Origin: Acidobacteriota bacterium
GTDB taxonomy: Bacteria; Acidobacteriota; Vicinamibacteria; Vicinamibacterales; Fen-181
Reading direction: 5' to 3'
Assembly: GCA_021779795.1 (NCBI GenBank)
Contig: JAJXZZ010000195.1
Span: forward strand, 1 to 6,445
DNA: 6,445 nt
The position numbers were made by a program, and so were the translations under genes. Shown one piece after another: positions 1 to 5,596 of this stretch. Below the pieces are notes generated by a model. That model saw only the letters and a program-made list of their open reading frames with translations. It searched no databases and was not told the DNA's origin. Position 1 is the first letter of the stretch. Each line of letters opens with the position of its first letter.

Positions 1-825
1 AACACGAAGGTGTTTCCGGCGCAGCAGCCGGCGGTCGATCTCGTCGAAGCCGTGCTCGTCCACCTCGAGCAGCTTCAGGCCGGCCACGGCCGCGTCGAGC
101 GTGATCTCGCCGTCGCCGCGCACCTGGGCGTAATCGCGCACGCGGCGCAGCAGGCGATTGGCCACGCGGGGCGTGCCGCGCGACCGCCGCGCGAGCTCGG
201 CCGCGGCGCGCGGCTCGATGCCGACGCCGAGCAGGCCGGCCGACCGCCGCACGATCTCCTGCAGATCGGCGTCGGCGTAGAAATCGAGGCGGTGGACGAT
301 CCCGAAACGGCTCCGGAGCGGCGAGGTGAGCAGCCCGGCGCGCGTCGTCGATCCGATGAGCGTGAACCGCGGGACCGGCACCTTGATCGAGCGCGCGCTC
401 GGCCCCTGGCCGATCATGATGTCGAGCTGGTAGTCCTCCATCGCGGGATAGAGGATCTCCTCGATCGTCGGCGACATCCGGTGGATCTCGTCGATGAAGA
501 GGACCTCGCGCTCCTTGAGGGTGCTCAGCATCGCGGCCAGGTCGCCCGGCTTCTCGAGCACCGGGCCCGAGGTCGAGCGGACCGGGACGCCCAGCTCGTT
601 GCCGATCACGTAGGCCAGCGTCGTCTTGCCGAGGCCCGGCGGGCCGTAGAGCAGCACGTGGTCGAGGGCCTCGCCGCGCTGCCTGGCGGCGGTAATCGAC
701 ACCACGAGGTTCTCGCGGACGCGCTCCTGCCCGATGTAGGCGTCGAGCGTGCGGGGCCGGAGACCGGCCTCGAACTGCGCGTCCTCGTCCACGCGTGACG
801 GAGTGATGACTCGGTCTTCGCTCAT
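1..825 (-). CDS. ruvB: Holliday junction branch migration ATPase RuvB, 3' end cut by window edge
   Basis: RuvB is the AAA+ motor that, as hexamers on each side of RuvA, drives branch migration of Holliday junctions in the cytoplasm. My translation from the ATG at 825 gives 275 residues, against about 335 for a full RuvB, so the C-terminal winged-helix domain is mostly outside the window. Visible motifs: Walker A GPPGLGKTT (61-69), Walker B LFIDEIH (109-115, D112/E113), sensor 1 GSTT (158-161, where GATT is more usual), the PLRSRFG arginine-finger region (169-175) and a sensor-2-like RGTPRVANRLLRRVRDYA (216-233). The ATG gives a normal RuvB N-terminus, with an acidic tail and then LRPRTLDAYIGQ. 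There is almost no Shine-Dalgarno sequence before it. It lies 102 nt after ruvA, and a repeat-built hairpin ends 10 nt before the start. The last five residues (KHLRV) do not fit the family, which expects a TIIDKFGGGPVG-like stretch there. Confidence 0.96.
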   Translation of the reverse strand, partial: MSEDRVITPSRVDEDAQFEAGLRPRTLDAYIGQERVRENLVVSITAARQRGEALDHVLLYGPPGLGKTTLAYVIGNELGVPVRSTSGPVLEKPGDLAAMLSTLKEREVLFIDEIHRMSPTIEEILYPAMEDYQLDIMIGQGPSARSIKVPVPRFTLIGSTTRAGLLTSPLRSRFGIVHRLDFYADADLQEIVRRSAGLLGVGIEPRAAAELARRSRGTPRVANRLLRRVRDYAQVRGDGEITLDAAVAGLKLLEVDEHGFDEIDRRLLRRKHLRV

Positions 826-835
826 TTCAGACTGA

Positions 836-902
836 CGGCGGTCGGCGGTCGGCCGACGGCCTGTCACACTGCCTACCGCCGACAGCCGACCGCCGACCGC
901 CG
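836..902 (-). other. Long inverted repeat (potential RNA hairpin) just upstream of ruvB
   Basis: The 18-nt arm 836-853 is a perfect reverse complement of 885-902, with a 31-nt loop. It also matches 892-909, because the right side is a tandem heptad array, so the helix could slip by 7 nt. In the ruvA-ruvB transcript this would be a GC-only-rich stem ending 10 nt before the ruvB ATG. No run of U follows, so it is not a canonical intrinsic terminator. A role in mRNA stability or in ruvB translation is inference. Confidence 0.7.
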
Positions 903-928
903 ACCGCCGACAGCCGACCGCCGACCGC
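875..928. repeat. 7-nt tandem repeat (ACCGCCG / ACAGCCG) between ruvA and ruvB
   Basis: Reading the plus strand from 875, the unit ACCGCCG is repeated without gaps for seven full copies and one partial copy. Copies 2 (882-888) and 6 (910-916) carry the same A substitution (ACAGCCG), so a 28-nt, four-unit higher-order period is visible. The array stops at the first base of the ruvA stop codon. Inverted copies of the same heptad occupy 836-849. On the mRNA strand the unit reads CGGCGGT, with GG pairs spaced regularly. Confidence 0.9.
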
Positions 929-1521
929 TATCCCATCCGCCTCAGCGCGTCCTTCAGCAGCCGCTCGAACGTCCGCTCACCCTCCGCCTTCAGGGCCGCG
1001 TCCACGCACTTCTCGGCAAGGGCGCGATGATATCCCAGGTTGAGCAGGGCCGAGAGCACGTCGGCGCGCAGTTCGGATTCGCCGGGCGCCCCGGCCCCGG
1101 CCAGCTCGGCCGCCCACGGCGCCGACAGGCGGTCCTTCAGCTCCAGACCGATCCGCTCGGCCGTCTTCTTGCCGACGCCCGGGATCCGGGTGAGCCGGGC
1201 GACGTCGCCGGCCTGCACGGCGCGGACCAGGTCGGCCGGATCGATGCCCGAGAGCACCGCCAGCGCGAGCTTCGGGCCGATGCCGCTCACCGCGATGAGG
1301 CGCTCGAACACCTGCTGCTCGAGCAGGGTGGCGAAGCCGAAGAGCACGATGGCGTCCTCGCGGACGTGCGTGTGGACGCGCAGCGTGACCTCGCCGCCCG
1401 GATCGGGCAACTGGTAGAACGTCGAGAGCGGCACGAACACTTCGTACCCCACGCCGCCCGCGTCCACGATCAGTCGAGTGGCCTGCTTCTCGACGAGACG
1501 CCCGGACAGTCTGGCGATCAT
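928..1521 (-). CDS. ruvA: Holliday junction DNA-binding protein RuvA
   Basis: RuvA forms tetramers that hold the Holliday junction open in a square-planar shape and load RuvB hexamers. The protein is 197 residues, close to the usual ~200. Domain I (OB fold) spans about 1-64 and contains the acidic pin residues E55 and D56 in REDAIVLFGF. Two helix-hairpin-helix motifs follow: SGIGPKLALAVLS (79-91) and IPGVGKKTAERI (113-124). A flexible Ala/Gly/Pro linker (about 134-149) leads to domain III (150-197), which contacts RuvB. I chose the ATG at 1521 because the protein then begins MIARLSGRL, the standard RuvA start, with GGGGA 4 nt upstream; the frame stays open 18 codons further, but that extension is Arg/Pro-rich and built from repeats. 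The gene lies 99 nt after ruvC and 102 nt before ruvB, and is presumably co-transcribed with both. Confidence 0.97.
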   Translation of the reverse strand: MIARLSGRLVEKQATRLIVDAGGVGYEVFVPLSTFYQLPDPGGEVTLRVHTHVREDAIVLFGFATLLEQQVFERLIAVSGIGPKLALAVLSGIDPADLVRAVQAGDVARLTRIPGVGKKTAERIGLELKDRLSAPWAAELAGAGAPGESELRADVLSALLNLGYHRALAEKCVDAALKAEGERTFERLLKDALRRMG

Positions 1522-1534
1522 CGCATCCCCGGCC

Positions 1535-1617
1535 CGCGGCTCGCGGCTGGCGCCCGGCGGCCTGGGAAGCGTCACACGCGGCGACGCCTAAAGCCGCAAG
1601 CCGCGAGTCGCAAGCCG
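1535..1617 (-). repeat. Heptad repeats in inverted orientation, potential hairpin between ruvC and ruvA
   Basis: On the right side, 1589-1616 is four heptads: one degenerate copy, then GCAAGCC, GCGAGTC and GCAAGCC. On the left side, 1538-1551 holds two inverted copies (GGCTCGC, GGCTGGC in plus orientation). As a result 1535-1548 pairs with 1592-1605 over 14 positions; the single mismatch becomes a G-U wobble in the mRNA, and the loop is 43 nt. The stem ends 13 nt before the ruvA ATG, just upstream of its GGGGA ribosome-binding site. No U-run follows, so it is not a standard terminator. Confidence 0.7.
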
Positions 1618-1620
1618 GCT

Positions 1621-2169
1621 CTACTGCCTTCTCACCTTCACGTCCCGCCACGAGCGGGGTGCGCCCCGCGTGGCGCGAAGGGCTTCCGCCACCTCCCCCG
1701 GCCCCTGGCTGTGGACGTGGCAGATGGCGACGGCGAGCGCGTCGGACGCGTCGTGCGGCGTCGGCACCTCGTCGAGGCCCAGCATCAGCTTGACCATCTC
1801 GCCGACCTGGTGCTTCTCGGCGCGGCCGTAGCCGACGACGGCGCGCTTGATCTCGGCCGGCGTGTACTCCGCGACAGCGTATCCGCCCTCGACGGCCGCC
1901 AGCAGGGCCACGCCCCTGGCGTGGCCGAGCTTGAGCGCGCTCCGGGCGTTGACCGCGTGAAAGACGCTCTCGACGGCCACCACCTCGGGCCGGTGCTCGG
2001 CCAGCAGCGCCGTCAAGTGCTGGTAGATCCGGAGCAGTTGTGCGGGAAACCCGAGGCGCGGCGCGCTGACGATCGCGCCGCACGCAACCAGGCGATGGCG
2101 CGTGCCGTCGCTCTCCACGCACCCGTAGCCGGTGCGCTCGGAGCCGGGATCGATCCCGAACACTCTCAC
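1621..2169 (-). CDS. ruvC: Crossover junction endodeoxyribonuclease RuvC
   Basis: RuvC is the dimeric, metal-dependent nuclease that resolves Holliday junctions by paired nicks. The protein is 182 residues, against about 173 in E. coli. The RNase H-like fold is recognisable, and all four catalytic acids can be assigned: D7 in MRVFGIDPGSERTGYG, E67 in VVAVESVF, and D140 and D143 in HDASDALAVAICH. The C-terminal ~25 residues beyond this motif are Arg-rich. I chose the GTG at 2169 because it puts the first Asp at position 7, as in the family; the frame is open further upstream, but only as a shadow of yebC. The GTG overlaps the yebC TGA in GTGA, with GAGG about 10 nt upstream inside yebC, which points to translational coupling. 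The gene shares the yebC promoter. Confidence 0.96.
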   Translation of the reverse strand: MRVFGIDPGSERTGYGCVESDGTRHRLVACGAIVSAPRLGFPAQLLRIYQHLTALLAEHRPEVVAVESVFHAVNARSALKLGHARGVALLAAVEGGYAVAEYTPAEIKRAVVGYGRAEKHQVGEMVKLMLGLDEVPTPHDASDALAVAICHVHSQGPGEVAEALRATRGAPRSWRDVKVRRQ

Positions 2170-2915
2170 GAGAGCGAGGCCTCGAGCTCCTTCTCGTCGA
2201 TGTCGAAGTTCGACCAGACGTGCTGGACGTCGTCGTGATCCTCGAGCACGTCCATCAGCCTCAGCATCGACTGCGCTTCCTTGCCGGTGAGCTTGACGAA
2301 CTCGAACGGGACCATGGCGACGGCGGCGCTGACCGGCTCGACGCCGAGCTTGCGGACCGCCTCGCACACGGCGTCGAACGCGGCGGGCGCGGCCAGGACC
2401 TCCCAGTTGTCCTCGTCGTCCACCATGTCGTCGGCGCCCGCCTCGAGCACGGCCGCCATCAGGGCGTCCTCGGCCACCCTGGCCTTCTCGACGATGACCT
2501 GCCCCTTCTTGCTGAACTTGCGCAGGGCCGTGTTCCGGTCGGCCATCTTGCCGTTGTACTTGTCGAGCAAGTGGCGGATCTCGCCGACGGTGCGGTTCTT
2601 GTTGTCGGTGAGCCCCTCGAGGATGATCGCCGTGCCGCCGGGGCCGTAGGCCTCGTAGACGACTTCCTCGTAGCTGACGCCGGGCTCCTCACCCGTGCCG
2701 CGCCGGATGGCCTTCTTGATGTTGTCGGCCGGCATGTTGACGGCCTTGGCCTCGGCGATGATCGTGCGCAGCCGCGGGTTCGAGTCGGCGTCGCCGCCGC
2801 CCGCCCGCGCCGCCACGGTAATCTCTTTGATGATCCGGGTGAAGATGCGCCCGCGCTTGGCGTCGGCGGCGCCCTTCTTGTGCTTGATGGTGTGCCACTT
2901 GGAATGGCCGGACAT
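2166..2915 (-). CDS. yebC: YebC/PmpR/TACO1 family regulatory protein
   Basis: The protein has 249 residues, the usual length. It opens with the family signature MSGHSKWHTIKHKK, followed by a basic helical domain with NPRLRTIIAEAKAVNMPADNIKKAIRRG (46-73) and YEAYGPGGTAIILEGLTDNKNRT (87-109), and ends with the acidic DDVQHVWSNFDID segment (228-240). Members were first described as DNA-binding regulators (PmpR); the mitochondrial homologue TACO1 is a translational activator, and recent work links the bacterial proteins to ribosomes stalled at proline runs. Which role applies here cannot be seen from sequence. The ATG has a clear GGAG (2923-2926) 7 nt upstream. It is the first gene of the yebC-ruvC-ruvA-ruvB block, with a promoter directly in front. 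Residues 121-134 (NGKMADRNTALRKF) differ from the usual GGNLG..GSVAYLF; the frame is intact on both sides. Confidence 0.96.
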   Translation of the reverse strand: MSGHSKWHTIKHKKGAADAKRGRIFTRIIKEITVAARAGGGDADSNPRLRTIIAEAKAVNMPADNIKKAIRRGTGEEPGVSYEEVVYEAYGPGGTAIILEGLTDNKNRTVGEIRHLLDKYNGKMADRNTALRKFSKKGQVIVEKARVAEDALMAAVLEAGADDMVDDEDNWEVLAAPAAFDAVCEAVRKLGVEPVSAAVAMVPFEFVKLTGKEAQSMLRLMDVLEDHDDVQHVWSNFDIDEKELEASLS

Positions 2916-2955
2916 GCTCTAACTCCAGTGAAATCAACAGGAAAATGGACCGGTC

Positions 2956-2983
2956 ATTGTACCACACGGCCAGTCCGCCGCAA
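2956..2983 (-). promoter_or_regulatory. Predicted extended -10 promoter of the yebC-ruvCAB operon
   Basis: On the minus strand a -35-like TTGCGG (2978-2983) is followed after 16 nt by TACAAT (2956-2961), which is preceded by TGG (2962-2964), forming an extended -10. Transcription would begin near 2949, giving a leader of about 34 nt that includes the GGAG of yebC. The 8-bp palindrome GACCGGTC (2948-2955) sits on the expected start point and could be an operator, but it may be chance. This is a sigma-70-type pattern read by eye. Confidence 0.65.
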
Positions 2984-3013
2984 CAGGGCCCGAGCAGGGC
3001 GGCCGGCAGGCTC

Positions 3014-3041
3014 GCGGCCGGCGGCGTGCGACTGGCGGCCG
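3014..3041. repeat. Four degenerate 7-nt repeats in the receptor-yebC gap
   Basis: In the plus strand, four consecutive heptads can be cut as GCGGCCG, GCGGCGT, GCGACTG and GCGGCCG, the first and last being identical and 21 nt apart. On the receptor mRNA strand all four end in CGC. The match between inner units is loose, and the background is very GC-rich, so this block is weaker than 3068-3095. Confidence 0.45.
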
Positions 3042-3067
3042 GGAGTGATGTCACGCCTCAGCCCCCC

Positions 3068-3095
3068 GCGAGCCGAGCGTCGCGAGCCGCGAACC
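3068..3095. repeat. Four 7-nt repeats (GCGAGCC family) directly after the receptor gene
   Basis: In the plus strand, 3068-3095 reads as GCGAGCC, GAGCGTC, GCGAGCC, GCGAACC, ending 4 nt before the receptor stop codon. These units belong to the same GCRAGYC-like family as the heptads between ruvC and ruvA (GCAAGCC, GCGAGTC). The remaining 26 nt between this block and 3014-3041 contain a small GTGATGTCAC inverted repeat and nothing else recognised. Confidence 0.65.
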
Positions 3096-3099
3096 GGAC

Positions 3100-5541
3100 T
3101 CACTTGTTCCAGGAGATCTCCAGCGTCCACCTGACCTGTCGCCCGGGAGAGTCGTAGAGGCGCCCGAAATCCGGACGGTCCACGTCGCGCTGGATCGAGC
3201 GCCCGTCGTTTCGGCCGACCAGGTTGAAGACTTTCATGCCGACGCGGGCCGGCAGGTCGAGCGGCAACTGCACCGCCTTCTCGACCGCCAGGTCGAACGA
3301 GGCGAACCAGGGAAAGCGGGAGTCGTTGCGCGCGCCGACGACGTTCCAGTCCTCGTCGATGCGGGTGAACGGGAACCCCGACCGGACCTCGAGGAACGGC
3401 GACACGGTGATGTCCCACGGCGCCGAGAACATGCCCCAGGCCAGGAATCGGTGCGGCACGTCGGCGGCCAGCGGGCCCACGGCGGCCGGCAGCACCTGGG
3501 CGGGCGCCCGGTCGCCCGCCACGGTGTTCAAGTCGTTCAAGTCGCCGCGCGCGGAGGACCAGACGTACGACAGGTACGCCTGGCGCTCCCCGTGGGCGGA
3601 CCGGTAGCCGGCCGTCATCTCGAGGCTCCGGGCGCTCGAGGCGCCGTCTCCGGTGAGCATCAGCTCACCGGTTCCCGGCCCGAGGACGGCGGGGTTGACG
3701 ACCAGTTCGTGGCGCCCGAACCGCCGCAGGAACGCCACGCGCGCCATCCAGCCGCGGCCGAGCGCCTGGTCCACCTGCAGGCTCAGCGTCGTCGCGCGCG
3801 GGATCGCGGGCGGCCCGGCCAGCCGGTTCGTGAACAGCGTGGACGACAGCAGGGCCTGTCCGGTCGGGTCGTACAGCAACTCGGTCCGCGCCTGCCGCTC
3901 GACGAAGGCGAAGGGGCCGAGCAGCGGCTTGTCGGTGAAGACGCCCGCCCCGCCGGTCAGCTTCGTGGAGTTGGGCCGGACGTCCCAGCTCACCACTCCG
4001 CGCGGCCAGAACGCCTGCCCCCGGTACGCCGAACTGGCGTCCCACCGCACGCCGGCGCCGACCTTGAACCCGGCGCGTACGGACCAGTCGTCCTGCAGGA
4101 ACGCCCCCGCCTCGGCCAGCGACGCGCCGAAGACGCCAGGACCCGAGAACTCGTACCGCCGGCTCAGCGTCCCGTCGCTGCGCACGTAATCCACCGGGCG
4201 GTTGACCTCGACGCCCGACCCGGTGGTGTAAGCCGCCTCGACGCCGGCCTTGACCAGGTGCTGACCGTGCCAGTTGGCGAACGCCTTCGACCACGTCGTG
4301 CCGACGCCCAAGCGCCTGGCGCGGCGATGGGCGGACCTGAAGTAGCTGCCGAAGGTCCGCTCGTGCGCCATGACGTACGGACGGGTCTCGTCGCTCGTCA
4401 TGTCGAGCGTCAACAGCTTGACGTGCACGCGCGAGTCGAGGGTGGCATTCCTCCCGACCACCGCCCGGTCGGCGAAGGCGATGCTCGTGCCGGTCGAATG
4501 GAGGTCGGGCACGGTCTCGGCCGGCTGGAACGCGCCGAGGCCGTAGTGCCTGTTCCGGCTGGGCGTCTCGATCACGCGCAGCGTCAGATGGTGCGTCCCG
4601 CCCGGCTTCGCATCGAGCCTGGTGAACGACGACCAGCCGTGCAGCTTGCTGTCCTGCGGCCCGACGACCGTCATGGTCTGGAACTTCTCGTAGCGATAAT
4701 CCAGCGCCTGCGCGATCCAGGCCCGGCCGCGCGCGATCGGCCCGCTGAAGCCGAATGTCGGCTGCCAGGCCTCGACCCCGAACCTGCCGCCGCCCGACAG
4801 CCTGGGGCGCGGAAACAGGCTCATGACACTGAACGAGTAGCTGTCGGTCCCCGACCGGGTCTTGACGACGGTCACGCCGCCGGCGGCCGGTCCGAGCTCG
4901 GCCGGCGGGAGCGGCGAGTAGACCTGCACGGTGTCGATGGCGGTGATCGGCAGCGACAGGCTCGGCTCCCCCGAGAACGGGTCGGTCTCGCGCATGTGAT
5001 CGACGAGGACCGTCCCCTGCCACGACCGGGCGCCCGACAGGCTGATGAGGCCGTCCGGGCCGCGGACCGCGCCCGGGAGCAGCGGGAGCGCCGAATCGTA
5101 TCGCAGCCCCTGGACGGGGGCCATCTTGATGATTTCCTTGTCCACCGTGGCGGGCGCCATCGGCTCCGCCGTCGTGAACACGCGCGGCGCCTGCGCGACG
5201 ACCTGCGTCTCGGCCTGGAAGCCGCCAAGCTCGAGCACGATGTCGATGGTGAGCGGGTCGGGGCCGACGACGAGATTCGGGCGAACGGCGGATTCGAAGC
5301 CCGACAGTTCGGCCGTGAGCGTGTAGCGTCCCTGTGGCACGTCGAACGCGAAGCGGCCGACCTCGTCGGTGTGGACGACGAGCGGCGGCCGGGCCTCGTG
5401 GGTGAGCGAGACGGTGACCCCGGGCAGGGGCAGTCCGGAACTGTCCGACACCTTGCCCTGGAGACGGCCTCGCGGCGCCTGTGCCGCGTCGGACGCGGCA
5501 GCCAGCATGAACGCCGCAAGGAGGAGGGGTAGTCCTCTCAC
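3100..5541 (-). CDS. TonB-dependent-receptor-like outer membrane protein with N-terminal carboxypeptidase-regulatory-like domain
   Basis: This 813-residue protein is predicted to be exported and to sit in the outer membrane. Residues 1-22 form a short signal peptide (MRGLPLLLAAFMLAAA, small residues, cleavage near AA/AQA). A beta-sandwich domain of the carboxypeptidase-regulatory type spans about 25-105 (LQGKVSDSSGLPLPGVTVSL, then GRFAFDVPQGRYTLTAELSGF). A plug-like region lies at about 125-235, and the rest (about 240-813) has the alternating aromatic/polar strands of a beta barrel, ending in a strand RWTLEISWNK. I see no TonB box, and the usual LVDG of the plug is LVDH (179-182). At 813 residues it is shorter than many Oar-like relatives (around 1,000). 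The start is a GTG at 5541, with GGGAG (5550-5554) 8 nt upstream; a later ATG (residue 12) would break the signal peptide. Its own promoter lies at 5579-5584. The substrate cannot be deduced, since neighbours give no transport partner. Confidence 0.87.
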   Translation of the reverse strand: MRGLPLLLAAFMLAAASDAAQAPRGRLQGKVSDSSGLPLPGVTVSLTHEARPPLVVHTDEVGRFAFDVPQGRYTLTAELSGFESAVRPNLVVGPDPLTIDIVLELGGFQAETQVVAQAPRVFTTAEPMAPATVDKEIIKMAPVQGLRYDSALPLLPGAVRGPDGLISLSGARSWQGTVLVDHMRETDPFSGEPSLSLPITAIDTVQVYSPLPPAELGPAAGGVTVVKTRSGTDSYSFSVMSLFPRPRLSGGGRFGVEAWQPTFGFSGPIARGRAWIAQALDYRYEKFQTMTVVGPQDSKLHGWSSFTRLDAKPGGTHHLTLRVIETPSRNRHYGLGAFQPAETVPDLHSTGTSIAFADRAVVGRNATLDSRVHVKLLTLDMTSDETRPYVMAHERTFGSYFRSAHRRARRLGVGTTWSKAFANWHGQHLVKAGVEAAYTTGSGVEVNRPVDYVRSDGTLSRRYEFSGPGVFGASLAEAGAFLQDDWSVRAGFKVGAGVRWDASSAYRGQAFWPRGVVSWDVRPNSTKLTGGAGVFTDKPLLGPFAFVERQARTELLYDPTGQALLSSTLFTNRLAGPPAIPRATTLSLQVDQALGRGWMARVAFLRRFGRHELVVNPAVLGPGTGELMLTGDGASSARSLEMTAGYRSAHGERQAYLSYVWSSARGDLNDLNTVAGDRAPAQVLPAAVGPLAADVPHRFLAWGMFSAPWDITVSPFLEVRSGFPFTRIDEDWNVVGARNDSRFPWFASFDLAVEKAVQLPLDLPARVGMKVFNLVGRNDGRSIQRDVDRPDFGRLYDSPGRQVRWTLEISWNK

Positions 5542-5549
5542 GTCGGAAG

Positions 5550-5584
5550 CTCCCTACGAGCTGTCGCGACCGTCAACGATTATA
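5550..5584 (-). promoter_or_regulatory. TATAAT box and ribosome-binding site of the receptor-like gene
   Basis: On the minus strand a perfect TATAAT occupies 5579-5584 in the short gap behind the methyltransferase. A start near 5572 would leave a leader of about 30 nt containing GGGAG (5550-5554), 8 nt before the GTG. The -35 position would lie inside the end of the methyltransferase gene, and nothing there resembles TTGACA, so the promoter may need an activator or another sigma factor. An AT-rich hexamer is conspicuous in this GC background. Confidence 0.5.
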
Positions 5585-5596
5585 GGCCGCGACGTC

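Noticed and set aside
10..798. Long plus-strand open frame opposite ruvB (262 codons)
   Set aside because: It is antisense to a well-conserved ruvB, has no family-like motif, and long antisense frames are expected at this GC content.
836..902. Intrinsic terminator between ruvA and ruvB
   Set aside because: The stem is strong but no U-run follows it, and ending transcription there would cut off ruvB.
875..928. CRISPR array
   Set aside because: The units are 7 nt and contiguous, with no spacers and no cas genes nearby.
1522..1575. N-terminal extension of RuvA to the upstream start at 1575
   Set aside because: The 18 additional residues are Arg/Pro-rich and derive from the repeat region, while MIARLSGRL is the standard RuvA start.
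977..2122. Minus-strand open frame of 381 codons across ruvC and ruvA
   Set aside because: It is an out-of-frame reading of both genes, Arg-rich and without motifs; RuvC and RuvA each have complete catalytic or binding residues in their own frames.
3044..3055. GTGATGTCAC-like inverted repeat as a regulator-binding site or terminator
   Set aside because: The arms are only 4 nt, there is no U-run, and it lies between repeats far from the yebC promoter, so chance is sufficient.
3451..5532. Plus-strand open frame of 693 codons opposite the receptor-like gene
   Set aside because: The translation is Arg/Ala/Gly/Pro-rich with no domain pattern, while the minus strand gives a signal peptide, a regulatory-like domain and barrel strands.
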